Shown: one piece after another, positions 44,351 to 54,036 of the stretch
Layout: every line of letters starts with the position of its first letter
Numbering within the stretch: position 1 is the first letter of the stretch
Origin: Flavobacterium sp. LPB0248
Lineage (GTDB): Bacteria > Bacteroidota > Bacteroidia > Flavobacteriales > Flavobacteriaceae
DNA: 64,000 nt
NCBI RefSeq assembly: GCF_013388355.1
Contig: NZ_CP058246.1
Location: 744,001 to 808,000 of the forward strand
Reading direction: 5' to 3'
The notes under the pieces: generated by a model
Databases searched by the model: none
Told to the model about the DNA's origin: nothing
The model's input: only the letters and a program-made list of their open reading frames with translations
Position numbers and translations under genes: made by a program

Positions 44351-44643
44351 TTTAATCTTCTATAAATAAATGATTTAACAAAACAAATGTAAGCTATAAC
44401 CTAGCAATTAAATTATTTATTTTCTCTATCCAAATTTCTACCCATTTTAAGCAAAACTATCAAGTTACTGCTATTCAATTCATTAAAAAAACCTCATTAA
44501 ATTAATATCCTAAATGTTAATTTTGTAAAAATTGTCATTTTATTTTAAACATTTATTAAGAAACGTAAAAATATAATTAGGTAATTAAAATGTAATTCAT
44601 TTTATTTGGCAAAAAATAACCCTTAGTCGATTAAAATTTGTCA
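44351..44643. other. AT-rich intergenic region, msrB / lpxD
   Basis: Very AT-rich with no gene, repeat or palindrome that I can support. It presumably holds the lpxD promoter. Confidence 0.5.
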
Positions 44644-45642
44644 ATGAGATCCTATTCAATTCAAGAAATTAACGAAGTTATTAATGGCGTAATTTACGGC
44701 AGCACTTCACAAAGCATAACTGCCACAGAACAATTAGAAAAAGCAACAACTTCGGAAATCTCATTTATCGGAAATAAAAAATACGAAAAATACTGGTCGA
44801 CATCTAATGCTTCAATTGCAGTTGTAAACGAAGATATTTCAATAGAGCCTGGAGAAAATCGCGCTTTTATAAAAGTAAAAAATGCCGATTTGGCAATGTC
44901 ACAAATCCTTGCCCTTTTTGCTCCCCCTGCCCCAATCTTTCATAACAATATTCATAAAACAGCCACGATAGACGAAACTGCTATAATTGGCGAAGGCGTT
45001 AAAATTGGTGCCGGATGTTACATTGGTCCAAAAGTTGAAATTGGCGCTAATACAGTAATTTACCCAAATGTGACTATTTTAGACGAATGCACAATCGGAA
45101 GAAATACAACTATCTGGTCTGGAACCGTTATTCGTGAACGTTGTCATATTGGAAGCGAATGCATCATTCACCCCAACGCAACAATTGGCGCAGATGGTTT
45201 CGGATTTCGTGCTTGCACTGAAAAAGGTTTGGTAAAAATTCCGCAAATTGGAAATGTAATTATTGGCAACGGTGTAGAAATTGGAGCAAATTCGTGTGTT
45301 GATCGCGGAAAATTCAGCTCTACAATTCTTGGTGACGGATGCAAAATAGACAATTTAGTTCAGATTGGACATAACAGCAAATTAGGCAAGTTCTGTATTA
45401 TGGCTGGAAATAGTGGTTTAGCAGGTTCTGTAACTTTAGGAAACGGAGTTATCATCGGCGGAAGCGCTTCAATAAAAGATCATACTTCTATTGGCGACGG
45501 TGCTATAATTGGTGCAGGATCCGGCGTGACTGGAGATGTCCCTGCAGGAAAAACAATGCTTGGGTATCCAGCTGTTGAAGCTCGAGATGCTTTAAAACAA
45601 TGGGCACTATTAAAACAAATGGTTTGTGGTCCTAAAAAATAA
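44644..45642 (+). CDS. lpxD: UDP-3-O-acylglucosamine N-acyltransferase (LpxD type)
   Basis: 332 aa. An N-terminal uridine-binding-type domain (about 1-100) is followed by a long left-handed parallel beta-helix of hexapeptide repeats (IGEGVKIGAGCYIG, IHPNATIGADGFGFR, IGNVIIGNGVEIGAN, IGHNSKLGKFCIMAG), and a C-terminal helix. It adds the N-linked 3-hydroxyacyl chain in lipid A synthesis. It stands alone instead of in an lpx cluster, so it may be a second copy. The ATG at 44644 was preferred over the TTG two codons upstream. Confidence 0.88.
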   Translation: MRSYSIQEINEVINGVIYGSTSQSITATEQLEKATTSEISFIGNKKYEKYWSTSNASIAVVNEDISIEPGENRAFIKVKNADLAMSQILALFAPPAPIFHNNIHKTATIDETAIIGEGVKIGAGCYIGPKVEIGANTVIYPNVTILDECTIGRNTTIWSGTVIRERCHIGSECIIHPNATIGADGFGFRACTEKGLVKIPQIGNVIIGNGVEIGANSCVDRGKFSSTILGDGCKIDNLVQIGHNSKLGKFCIMAGNSGLAGSVTLGNGVIIGGSASIKDHTSIGDGAIIGAGSGVTGDVPAGKTMLGYPAVEARDALKQWALLKQMVCGPKK

Positions 45643-45666
45643 TTTTAATTAAAAACCTTAATAAAG

Positions 45667-45695
45667 AAACATCCATTGAACGGATGTTTTTTTTT
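45667..45695 (+). terminator. Terminator of the LpxD gene
   Basis: AAACATCC-ATTGAAC-GGATGTTT followed by a T6 tract. Confidence 0.88.
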
Positions 45696-45789
45696 ATTTA
45701 ATAGTATTTCTTAATTCACAAAGCAACTCGTTTATTTCAATTGATTTTGTAAATTAGCCAACACTATTTTATCAAATCAATACTATACC

Positions 45790-47418
45790 ATGGATTTAAA
45801 CTTCAATAAAAACGAAGATCACAATAAATTACTTCTTTCTGAACTAAAACAAAAATTTGCAAAAGTAAAATTAGGCGGAGGCGAAAAAAGAATCGAGAAA
45901 CTGCATTCTGAAGGTAAAATGACTGCTCGCGAAAGAATTGCTTATTTATTGGATGAAAATTCTAAAAGTATTGAAATAGGAGGTTTTGCCGGTGAAGGAA
46001 TGTATCCAGAACATGGCGGTTGTCCTTCTGGAGGTGTTGTGGTTAAAATTGGCTACATCAGAGGGAAACAATGCATTGTAGTTGCCAATGACGCCACTGT
46101 GAAAGCTGGAGCTTGGTTTCCTATTACAGGAAAGAAAAACCTTCGTGCACAGGAAATTGCCATGGAAAACCGACTTCCTATTATTTATCTAGTAGACAGC
46201 GCTGGCGTTTATCTGCCAATGCAAGATGAAATTTTTCCTGATAAAGAACATTTCGGAAGAATTTTTAGAAATAATGCTCAAATGAGCAGCATGGGAATCA
46301 CTCAAATTGCTGCAGTCATGGGAAGCTGTGTTGCTGGAGGCGCCTACTTACCAATTATGAGCGATGAAGCTTTAATAGTTGATAAAACAGGAAGTATTTT
46401 TCTTGCTGGAAGTTATTTGGTAAAGGCCGCAATTGGCGAAACTATTGATAACGAAACTTTAGGAGGTGCTACAACGCATTGTGAAATTTCAGGCGTTACC
46501 GACTATAAAGCCAAAGACGACAAAGACGCTTTAGATAAAATTAAAAATATTGTAGATAAAATTGGTGATTTTGATAAAGCAGGATATAGTAGAATCAAAT
46601 CGGAGAAACCAGCTTTAGAACCAAATGATATTTATGGAATTCTGCCAAAAGCTAGAACTGAACAATATGATATGATGGAAATTATCAAACGTTTGGTTGA
46701 TAATTCAGAATTTGAAGCTTATAAAGAAGGTTACGGGCAATCGCTGATTACAGGTTATGCCAGAATTGATGGCTGGGCTGTTGGAATTGTAGCCAATCAA
46801 AGAAAAGTAGTAAAAACCAAAAAAGGCGAAATGCAGTTTGGAGGAGTTATTTATTCGGATAGTGCTGACAAAGCCACTCGTTTTATTGCCAATTGCAATC
46901 AGAAAAAAATTCCATTGGTATTTTTACAAGACGTAACAGGTTTCATGGTGGGTTCAAAATCAGAACATGGCGGAATTATTAAAGATGGTGCTAAAATGGT
47001 AAATGCCGTAAGTAATTCTGTTGTTCCTAAATTTACCGTTATTGTCGGAAACTCGTATGGTGCAGGAAATTATGCGATGTGCGGAAAAGCATACGACCCT
47101 CGATTAATATTTGCTTGGCCAAGTGCTGAACTTGCTGTTATGGGCGGAACTCAAGCTGCAAAAGTACTGGCACAAATCGAAGCTTCTTCGCTTAAAGCAA
47201 AAGGAGAAACCGTTGACGAAGCAAAAGAAGCCGAATTATTCGATAAAATAAAAGCACGTTACGACGAGCAGACTTCGCCGTACTATGCTGCCTCAAGATT
47301 ATGGACAGACGCTATTATAGATCCATTAGAAACTCGTAACTGGATTTCGATTGGAATCGAAGCTGCAAACCACGCTCCTATTCAAAAACCTTTTAATTTG
47401 GGAGTGATCCAAGTCTAG
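45790..47418 (+). CDS. Acyl-CoA (propionyl/methylcrotonyl-type) carboxylase beta subunit
   Basis: 542 aa carboxyltransferase of the crotonase-like biotin carboxylase partner family. Blocks: GKMTARERIAYLLDENS, GGCPSGGVVVKIGYIRG, GSCVAGGAYLPIMSDEALIV, and in the C-terminal half VFLQDVTGFMVGSKSEHGGI and VIVGNSYGAGNYAMCGKAYD. It transfers carboxyl from biotin to an acyl-CoA. The biotinylated alpha subunit is not adjacent, so substrate (propionyl-, methylcrotonyl- or other) is undetermined. Confidence 0.88.
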   Translation: MDLNFNKNEDHNKLLLSELKQKFAKVKLGGGEKRIEKLHSEGKMTARERIAYLLDENSKSIEIGGFAGEGMYPEHGGCPSGGVVVKIGYIRGKQCIVVANDATVKAGAWFPITGKKNLRAQEIAMENRLPIIYLVDSAGVYLPMQDEIFPDKEHFGRIFRNNAQMSSMGITQIAAVMGSCVAGGAYLPIMSDEALIVDKTGSIFLAGSYLVKAAIGETIDNETLGGATTHCEISGVTDYKAKDDKDALDKIKNIVDKIGDFDKAGYSRIKSEKPALEPNDIYGILPKARTEQYDMMEIIKRLVDNSEFEAYKEGYGQSLITGYARIDGWAVGIVANQRKVVKTKKGEMQFGGVIYSDSADKATRFIANCNQKKIPLVFLQDVTGFMVGSKSEHGGIIKDGAKMVNAVSNSVVPKFTVIVGNSYGAGNYAMCGKAYDPRLIFAWPSAELAVMGGTQAAKVLAQIEASSLKAKGETVDEAKEAELFDKIKARYDEQTSPYYAASRLWTDAIIDPLETRNWISIGIEAANHAPIQKPFNLGVIQV

Positions 47419-47540
47419 CGATTTAAGAATTCTCAACAAGACGTTAAATAAAAAGCAAAAAACTCATTTTCTAGCTGTTTAAAATACACATATCATTAAA
47501 AATTAGTAACTTAGTATATAATTTTTAATCACACAACATC

Positions 47541-47963
47541 ATGGAAAATGTAAAAAGTTTGAATAAATGGGCGAATTCGCACACTTATTTACCAGTTGAT
47601 TTAGTACGTATTGTTTTGGGTGGATTTTTATTTATGAAAGGTGTCTCTTTCGTCACCAATATTCAGTACCTGCATGATTTGATTTCCCCAATTGACAAGT
47701 TTGGAGGAGGTATGTTTATGCTGCATTACATTGCTCCTGCCCACATGATTGGTGGTATAATGATTATTTTTGGACTTTTAACCAGATGGGCAATTGCAGC
47801 CCAATTACCCATTTTATTTGGTGCTGTTCTTGTAAATTCTATGGGAAGAATGCATTCTGAAAGTTTGGCTTTAGCTATCATCGTTTTATTAGTCTGCATA
47901 TTCTTCCTGTTTTATGGAAGTGGAAAACACTCGGCAGATTATTATTTTAAAATGCAACAATAG
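47541..47963 (+). CDS. DoxX family membrane protein
   Basis: 140 aa with four hydrophobic segments (about 22-40, 58-82, 88-105, 110-130). The DLVRIVLGGFLFMKG start and the MIGGIMIIFGLLTRWAIAAQ segment are typical of DoxX/DoxD-like quinone-linked proteins. Function unproven. Single gene with a strong terminator. Confidence 0.82.
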   Translation: MENVKSLNKWANSHTYLPVDLVRIVLGGFLFMKGVSFVTNIQYLHDLISPIDKFGGGMFMLHYIAPAHMIGGIMIIFGLLTRWAIAAQLPILFGAVLVNSMGRMHSESLALAIIVLLVCIFFLFYGSGKHSADYYFKMQQ

Positions 47964-47971
47964 ACTCATAT

Positions 47972-48000
47972 GTCCTCAGTTTAGCTGAGGACTTTTTTTT
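47972..48000 (+). terminator. Terminator of the DoxX gene
   Basis: GTCCTCAG-TTTAG-CTGAGGAC followed by a T8 tract. Confidence 0.92.
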
Positions 48001-48060
48001 GAGTGTTAATTAATTCCATAAAATTTCTTTAATTGCGTTTTATGACTTAAATTCGCCGAC

Positions 48061-48408
48061 ATGAATTGGATTCGTAAAACCGTTATTTTTATTACGCTTT
48101 TGCTTGCAGGATTGTTTGCTTATCAAGCAGACCAAGGTTCTGTACGCATAATCGAAACGGAAAAATCCGATACTAACTTCTGCAAAGACATTCCTGATTC
48201 GTCTGCTTTTATACAGCCACAAGGAAGCTACCAATTTGCAGCAAACATCAAGACAAATCCAACGGGAATAATTAAATGTTTTGATACTCTTTTACCGCTG
48301 ATCCCGCAGCATCAAACCGTTACATCTGTTACAGCATATACTAAACTCTTTACAACTCAAAGTAAAAAGGTTTCGGTCATACTCTATGCTTTCCATTTTT
48401 TCTGGTAA
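48061..48408 (+). CDS. Hypothetical protein with N-terminal membrane segment
   Basis: 115 aa. One hydrophobic segment at residues 7-22 may be a signal peptide or anchor (VIFITLLLAGLFAYQADQG). The rest is unrecognised and has two Cys (CKDIP and IKCFD). No family could be named. It is a stand-alone gene. Confidence 0.45.
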   Translation: MNWIRKTVIFITLLLAGLFAYQADQGSVRIIETEKSDTNFCKDIPDSSAFIQPQGSYQFAANIKTNPTGIIKCFDTLLPLIPQHQTVTSVTAYTKLFTTQSKKVSVILYAFHFFW

Positions 48409-48514
48409 ATAAATACTTGATTTTTTTTAGAAGAATTAATTCTTCTGTACTTACATAGCCGTTTTCAAGCCGAAAACTGTTTTGCATATCATTTATTTAT
48501 TACATTAAAACTTT

Positions 48515-48991
48515 ATGGAAACTACTACCACAATAATGGGTATTGTGATTTTAATTATTGTTGCTATCCCAATTTATTTTTCTGCACGTTCATCAGCTGC
48601 AAGCAAATCAAGAATATTAAACATAAAAAAAAGATTCAATCCAACTCATCCAGAGGATTTTGACTTGACAGAATCAATCAACAATAAGACTTTAACGATT
48701 GATCAGAAAAACAATAAATTTATTTTGATGAATTTTAATCCAAATCAGCAAGAATCAATTTATGTCGATTTGAATACTATTGCTTCATGCAAATTAATTC
48801 CAACTACAGATTCAGGATCAGATACTATTATCAAAATAGATTTTGAATTTCAAGAAAAAGAAACATCTAAAAAATTAATAATTCCATTCTATGATTTTGA
48901 TGATGACCGTATCAAACAGATTAGTGTCTATCAAGATCATCAGTTTGCGAAAAAATGGCTTAAAATCATCCAAGATTCTATATCACGTTAG
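48515..48991 (+). CDS. Hypothetical membrane-anchored protein
   Basis: 158 aa. Residues 8-26 form a membrane anchor (MGIVILIIVAIPIYFSARSS). The soluble remainder resembles a PH-like beta-rich domain (TLTIDQKNNKFILMNF, ASCKLIPTTDSG, ISVYQDHQFAKKWLKI), with no family motif that I can name. It lies just upstream of hemN, with a terminator between. Confidence 0.55.
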   Translation: METTTTIMGIVILIIVAIPIYFSARSSAASKSRILNIKKRFNPTHPEDFDLTESINNKTLTIDQKNNKFILMNFNPNQQESIYVDLNTIASCKLIPTTDSGSDTIIKIDFEFQEKETSKKLIIPFYDFDDDRIKQISVYQDHQFAKKWLKIIQDSISR

Positions 48992-49004
48992 TTATTTAAT
49001 TCAG

Positions 49005-49034
49005 AAAAGAGACTCAATTTTGGGTCTCTTTTTA
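49005..49034 (+). terminator. Terminator upstream of hemN
   Basis: AAAAGAGACTC / GGGTCTCTTTT hairpin (one G-U) ends the gene at 48515. Confidence 0.82.
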
Positions 49035-49046
49035 TTTACAAGTTTC

Positions 49047-49060
49047 ATGATATTTGTCAT
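49047..49060. promoter_or_regulatory. FNR/CRP-type operator of hemN
   Basis: ATGAT-ATTT-GTCAT, 22 bp ahead of the hemN -7 box. It matches the two operators in the cco region in length, sequence and spacing. Confidence 0.7.
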
Positions 49061-49082
49061 TTTATGTCTTAGTCCAAAGTTT

Positions 49083-49090
49083 TAATTTTG
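49083..49090 (+). promoter_or_regulatory. -7 promoter element of hemN
   Basis: TAATTTTG, 21 nt ahead of the start codon. The box is identical to that of ccoS. Confidence 0.68.
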
Positions 49091-49111
49091 ATGTAAACTA
49101 AATCCGTCATT

Positions 49112-50476
49112 ATGAAAATTTCTTTGACTCAAAAGTACAATGTCCCAGGTCCAAGATATACTAGTTATCCGACAGTTCCATATTGGAATGAAGCAGACTT
49201 TACTGCAGAAAAATGGATTACCACTTTAAAGCAATCATTTTCTGAAAGCAATTTGGAGAACGGAATAAGTTTATACATTCATCTTCCTTTCTGTGAGAGT
49301 ATGTGTACTTTCTGCGGATGCAATAAACGCATTACCAAAAATCATTCAGTAGAAGAAAAATACATTCAGGCTGTTTTGAAAGAATGGAAAATGTATTGTG
49401 ATTTGCTTCCTGAAAAACCCGTAATTAAAGAAATCCACTTAGGTGGAGGAACTCCTACATTCTTTTCAAAAGAGAATTTAGAATGTCTTATTAACGGAAT
49501 TTTTGATCATGCTGTAAGAGCAGAAAACCACGAATTTAGTTTTGAAGGACATCCAAATAACACGACACACGAACAGCTTAAAAAATTATATGATTTAGGC
49601 TTTCGTCGAGTAAGTTTCGGAGTACAAGATTATTCTGCCACAGTTCAAAAAGCTATTAATAGAATTCAGCCATTTCATAATGTTGCCAAAGTTACTTTTT
49701 GGGCAAAAGAAATTGGCTATACTTCTATTGGACATGATATTATTTTTGGTCTTCCATTTCAAACTATTGAAGATGTTGTTGATACGGTTGAAAAAACCAA
49801 TTCATTAAAACCAGATAGATTGGCATTTTACAGCTATGCGCACGTGCCTTGGATAAAAGGAAACGGACAACGTGGTTTTAATGACAAAAATCTTCCAAAA
49901 GATGCAGAAAAGAGAAAGCTGTATGAAATTGGCAAACAACTCCTTATTCAAAATGGATATCACGAAATTGGAATGGATCATTTTGCCTTAGCAGATGATA
50001 GTTTATACAAAGCTGCTCACAACGGAAATCTGCATAGAAATTTCATGGGTTACAGTGCGTCTAAAACTCAAGTTATGATTGGCTTAGGCGTTTCTTCTAT
50101 AAGCGACAGCTGGTATAGTTTCGCTCAAAACACAAAGAACCTTGAAGAATATTATGAAATTTTAGATTCAGATAAACTTCCTGTTGTAAAAGGCCATATT
50201 TTAACTGATGAGGATTTGATTATCCGAAAACACATTCTTAATTTAACTTGCGAATTAGAAACTTCCTGGACAGCAGAACGCTTGAATTTTGCAGAGCTTC
50301 CTGAAACTTTGGCCGCTCTTAATGAAATCGAAAATGATAATTTAATTTGTATTGAAGATCATAAAATCAAGATTACAGAAGCTGGAAGACCTTTTGTACG
50401 TAATATTTGTATGGCTTTTGATTTACATCTAAAAAGAAAGTCACCGGAAACAAATCTGTTTTCGATGACTGTATAA
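49112..50476 (+). CDS. hemN: Oxygen-independent coproporphyrinogen III oxidase
   Basis: 454-aa radical-SAM enzyme converting coproporphyrinogen III to protoporphyrinogen IX without O2. The N-terminus YNVPGPRYTSYPTVPYWNEA and the cluster motif CESMCTFCGC (Cys4-spaced SAM cluster) are diagnostic of true HemN, as opposed to HemW. The FFGLPFQ-like segment (IIFGLPFQTIEDVV) is also present. An FNR-type operator and -7 box upstream fit expression under low oxygen, next to the cbb3 oxidase genes that need heme. Confidence 0.93.
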   Translation: MKISLTQKYNVPGPRYTSYPTVPYWNEADFTAEKWITTLKQSFSESNLENGISLYIHLPFCESMCTFCGCNKRITKNHSVEEKYIQAVLKEWKMYCDLLPEKPVIKEIHLGGGTPTFFSKENLECLINGIFDHAVRAENHEFSFEGHPNNTTHEQLKKLYDLGFRRVSFGVQDYSATVQKAINRIQPFHNVAKVTFWAKEIGYTSIGHDIIFGLPFQTIEDVVDTVEKTNSLKPDRLAFYSYAHVPWIKGNGQRGFNDKNLPKDAEKRKLYEIGKQLLIQNGYHEIGMDHFALADDSLYKAAHNGNLHRNFMGYSASKTQVMIGLGVSSISDSWYSFAQNTKNLEEYYEILDSDKLPVVKGHILTDEDLIIRKHILNLTCELETSWTAERLNFAELPETLAALNEIENDNLICIEDHKIKITEAGRPFVRNICMAFDLHLKRKSPETNLFSMTV

Positions 50477-50497
50477 TTAAAAATTTAAATCTTATTT

Positions 50498-51199
50498 CTA
50501 GTGGCAGTTTGGAGTCTGCTGTACAAACAAACTCATGTTTGAAGGGGAAATATAAGGAATTCCTAATCCCAATCCTCTAAGGATAAATAAAACGCCAATT
50601 ATAACCGCAACATAAGGAATTGCCTTTTGGATTTTGTTTCTGAAAGGCAGTTTTAATAATGTGTTGACATAAACCACAACCGTCATTAGAGGTATCGTTC
50701 CAATTCCAAATAAAAGCATGTAAAGCACACCATAACCAGCACTTTGCATTGCAATTGCTCCAAATAAAGCAACATAAACCATTCCACATGGTAAAAATCC
50801 ATTTAAGAGACCAATTGTAAATAGTGATTTATAACTCTTATTTTTAAACTGACTTCCTAGATTAGTTTTAATTTTTGAAATGATTTTATAAACTGGTTTT
50901 GAAAAATTGTATTGCGCAAATTTTTTTTCAGGAATCAAAACCACAATAATCATGATTAACCCAATAATTATCGACATTTTCTGCTGTAATCCTGCCAGAA
51001 AAAAACCTCTTCCGAGCAATCCAAAAATCAATCCGATTATTGAATAAGCTGTTAATCGGCCGAAGTGATAAGTCATAATCTGCGTTGCCTTTTTAGCTTC
51101 ATTTTGTCTATCTACGGGAAGCATCATCGCAATTGGTCCGCACATTCCAACACAATGCAGACTACTGATTAAACCTAAAAAGAAAGCAGAGAATAACAT
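50498..51199 (-). CDS. TauE/SafE-like (UreH-type) membrane protein of the cco operon
   Basis: 233 aa, six predicted membrane segments. It starts MLFSAFFLGLISSLHCVGMC; the SxLHCxGMCGPI motif is characteristic of the UreH/CcoM-like TauE relatives next to cbb3 genes. Its role may be copper supply or assembly of the oxidase, which is an inference from context. It is the last gene of the ccoS-to-H run, starting 5 nt after fixH. Confidence 0.82.
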   Translation of the reverse strand: MLFSAFFLGLISSLHCVGMCGPIAMMLPVDRQNEAKKATQIMTYHFGRLTAYSIIGLIFGLLGRGFFLAGLQQKMSIIIGLIMIIVVLIPEKKFAQYNFSKPVYKIISKIKTNLGSQFKNKSYKSLFTIGLLNGFLPCGMVYVALFGAIAMQSAGYGVLYMLLFGIGTIPLMTVVVYVNTLLKLPFRNKIQKAIPYVAVIIGVLFILRGLGLGIPYISPSNMSLFVQQTPNCH

Positions 51200-51204
51200 T
51201 TTTT

Positions 51205-51654
51205 TTAATTTACGTAAATAACTTCTTTTGTGAGATATTTTTTCCCCTCATACTGCCACTCCATATTCACATCCCAGCGCCCTTTTATTAATTTTTTCTG
51301 CGGAATAATTATTTCTGAATTCGTTAAAGCAATTTGAGTATTAAAGTCGAATTTTTTGTTTGAAGGTCTATATAGCTGAATATTTCCTTTCACTTTATCA
51401 CTTTCAAATCCTGCAGGAAAAATTACAGCCACACCTTCTCCCGTATATTTTATTGATGGTTTATGCTGTAAATCATGCGCATTTTGAATCCTTGCCATCT
51501 CTTCCTGAAAGTGTGTATCATGTTTGTAATATTCCTCTACAACCAAATCATTATCATATTTAGAATTTGACTGCACTTCAAACACAAAATATAAAATAAA
51601 TGTCATAAACAATCCGAATGCAATGACAATTCCTGTTCCCCAATTAAATTTCAT
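51205..51654 (-). CDS. ccoH: FixH/CcoH family protein
   Basis: 149 aa. An N-terminal membrane anchor (residues 8-27) and an extracytoplasmic beta-rich domain (YYKHDTHFQEEMARIQNAHD, then LYRPSNKKFDFNTQI). CcoH/FixH helps stabilise the assembling cbb3 oxidase. Spacing to neighbours is 5-12 nt, so it is operonic. Confidence 0.88.
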   Translation of the reverse strand: MKFNWGTGIVIAFGLFMTFILYFVFEVQSNSKYDNDLVVEEYYKHDTHFQEEMARIQNAHDLQHKPSIKYTGEGVAVIFPAGFESDKVKGNIQLYRPSNKKFDFNTQIALTNSEIIIPQKKLIKGRWDVNMEWQYEGKKYLTKEVIYVN

Positions 51655-51666
51655 GATGTAAATGTT

Positions 51667-53085
51667 TTAATTAAAACTGCGTGGTCCTAAGAAATTTGTT
51701 GATGTAGTTTCTATGAGTTCAGAACCATTATAAACTCCTATTTTTACTTTAGTTTTATCACTTTCTAATAAAACTTCATCAATTTCGATAAACAATGTTC
51801 CTTGAGAAATTCCTTCTTTTGGAACTTTAAAATGTCTTTTACCAACATTTTTTATTTCACCTTTTTGATCGATTAATTCGAAATGAATATCGTTGTAATC
51901 TTTCATTGTTTTGTTTACAATTTTATAAGTGTAAACATTACTGATTTTTTCTCCATTATGCTGAAATAATTGACCAGGCAAACGTAGAACAACTGCCTGA
52001 ACATCTGTTCTTAAAAACAGCATTCCAACAAAAATACTCAATAAAATAAACAAAACCGCTGTATATCCTTTCATTCTAGTGGTGAACTTGAAAGGCTCTT
52101 TTTTTGCAATTTCATCTTCAGATGCATAACGAATAAGACCTTTTGGTAATCCTACAGATTCCATAATATGATCACATTCATCAATACAAGCTGTACAGTT
52201 TGTACATTCTAACTGTGTTCCGTTTCTAATGTCAATCCCCATCGGGCAAACATGAACACATTGCAAACAATCAATACAATCTCCTTTTCCTGTTAATGCT
52301 CTGTCTTCATTCTTTTTGAATTTAGCACGTCCCTCTTCTTTTTCTCCACGAACAAAATCGTAGGCAACATTTATTGATTTATTGTCTAAAAGAACACCTT
52401 GTAATCTTCCGTATGGACAAGCTATAATACAAACCTGTTCACGAAACCATACAAAAACAAAATAGAAGATTCCAGTAAATATGAGCAGTGCAATAAAATT
52501 ACTAGCTTGAGCGATAGGTCCTTGCTCTATCATTAGGAATAAAGTATCGCTTCCTACTAAATAAGCCAAAAAGATATTTGCAATAAGAAAAGAGATAAGA
52601 AAGAAAATAGTCCATTTTAAAACTCGTTTTCTAATTTTCTCACTATTCCATTCCATTCTTGCTAAACGAGACTGGGAACCTCGGTCTCCGTCAATCCAAT
52701 ATTCAATACGGCGGAAAACCATTTCAAGAAAAATCGTTTGGGGGCAGATCCAGCCACAAAATATTCTTCCAAAAACAACAGTAAACAATATTATAAATAC
52801 AACGCCGACAAGCATTGAAATTACGAAGAGATAAAAATCCTGTGGCCAAAAAGGGAATCCAAAAATATTAAAACGACGTTCTAAGATATTGAACATCATA
52901 AACTGATTCCCATTAACCTTAATGAAAGGATTTATGAATAAAATTGCCAATAAGACATAACTGACAATTTTTCTATATTCATAAAATTTACCAGACGGTT
53001 TTTTAGGAAATATAAATTTTCGTTTTCCACCTTCATCTATTGTTCCGATGGTATCTCTAAAAGCTTCGTCTGGTAAATTTGACAT
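51667..53085 (-). CDS. ccoG: Cytochrome c oxidase accessory protein CcoG
   Basis: 472 aa, polytopic with a cytoplasmic ferredoxin-like domain. Cys motifs GRIFCGWICPQTIF, EQVCIIACPYGRLQG, then CIDCLQCVHVCPMGI and CTNCTACIDECD indicate iron-sulfur centres. CcoG (RdxA/FixG) reduces copper for cbb3 assembly in studied bacteria. A C-terminal immunoglobulin-like periplasmic part (about 375-472) matches the FixG C-terminal domain. Confidence 0.92.
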   Translation of the reverse strand: MSNLPDEAFRDTIGTIDEGGKRKFIFPKKPSGKFYEYRKIVSYVLLAILFINPFIKVNGNQFMMFNILERRFNIFGFPFWPQDFYLFVISMLVGVVFIILFTVVFGRIFCGWICPQTIFLEMVFRRIEYWIDGDRGSQSRLARMEWNSEKIRKRVLKWTIFFLISFLIANIFLAYLVGSDTLFLMIEQGPIAQASNFIALLIFTGIFYFVFVWFREQVCIIACPYGRLQGVLLDNKSINVAYDFVRGEKEEGRAKFKKNEDRALTGKGDCIDCLQCVHVCPMGIDIRNGTQLECTNCTACIDECDHIMESVGLPKGLIRYASEDEIAKKEPFKFTTRMKGYTAVLFILLSIFVGMLFLRTDVQAVVLRLPGQLFQHNGEKISNVYTYKIVNKTMKDYNDIHFELIDQKGEIKNVGKRHFKVPKEGISQGTLFIEIDEVLLESDKTKVKIGVYNGSELIETTSTNFLGPRSFN

Positions 53086-53095
53086 GATATTCTAA

Positions 53096-54034
53096 TTATT
53101 TTTTAACTTCTGTGGTATCTTTTGGGGCTGCAGAGGCCGCATCTGTTTTGGGAGCACTATCATCTACCCAAACTTCTCCCTCTGCTTCTTTCGGATCTTT
53201 AGGATTACTTCCTTGTAAAGACAGAATGTAACTTGCCACTTTTTGTATTTCTTTTGGTTTAAGGGTTCCTTTCCAAGCGATCATCCCTTTACCATCTCTA
53301 CCTCCGTTTGTAATGGTGTGGAATAAATTTTTAATTCCTCCTCCTAAGATCCATTTATCATCTGTAAGGTTTGGTCCAATCTGTCCTCCAGCATCTGCAC
53401 GGTGACATGCTGCACAATTGGTTACAAAAATTTCTTTTCCAGCAGCTAAACTCGGTTCGTCAGTAAGTAAAACAACCGTTTTTTCATCCATTAAATCTGG
53501 TGCCGTTTTCATATACTCCTCAACGTCTATCTTTGCCTGCGCCATTTCTTTCTTCAACTCCATTTCCTGATCATCAGCTCCTAAAACATCATAACGCACC
53601 ACATAAATTACTCCGAAAATGATACAGATGTAGAATAAATACACCCACCATGGCGGTAAATTATTATCCAGCTCTTTAATTCCGTCATAATCATGATCCA
53701 TCAATAGGTCAGCCTCTTTTTCAATTGGCTCTGTTTTAGTCAATTTGTGCATTAGGTTTTTAAACCAAGTGCTTTCTTTAAGACTTAAACTATCTTCAAG
53801 TTCCTTTTGTGCCTTTTCTTCAGGTGATAATAATTGATACATCACTCGATTTACTGCGCTCAGTGTAATCTCTATCGCAATCAGAATAAATAAAAAGACA
53901 AATAAAAAGAGTGACACCATTGGAAATTTCACAAAAGCCGGTTTATCACCCGAGTCTATAAAATATTCCATCAAAGCAAATACGATGAAGAAAATCAACG
54001 GTACTCTAACATATACTGGGAAAAACTTTTTCAT
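53096..54034 (-). CDS. ccoP: cbb3 oxidase subunit III (CcoP), single-heme form
   Basis: 312 aa. Two N-terminal membrane segments (about 8-25, 38-58), a further one (about 129-147), and a C-terminal cytochrome c domain with CAACH (Cys207, Cys210, His211). Only one CxxCH is present, while classical proteobacterial CcoP carries two. The Ala/Asp/Lys-rich tail (about 285-312) is low-complexity. It passes electrons from soluble cytochrome c to the oxidase. Confidence 0.9.
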   Translation of the reverse strand: MKKFFPVYVRVPLIFFIVFALMEYFIDSGDKPAFVKFPMVSLFLFVFLFILIAIEITLSAVNRVMYQLLSPEEKAQKELEDSLSLKESTWFKNLMHKLTKTEPIEKEADLLMDHDYDGIKELDNNLPPWWVYLFYICIIFGVIYVVRYDVLGADDQEMELKKEMAQAKIDVEEYMKTAPDLMDEKTVVLLTDEPSLAAGKEIFVTNCAACHRADAGGQIGPNLTDDKWILGGGIKNLFHTITNGGRDGKGMIAWKGTLKPKEIQKVASYILSLQGSNPKDPKEAEGEVWVDDSAPKTDAASAAPKDTTEVKK

Positions 54035-54036
54035 TT

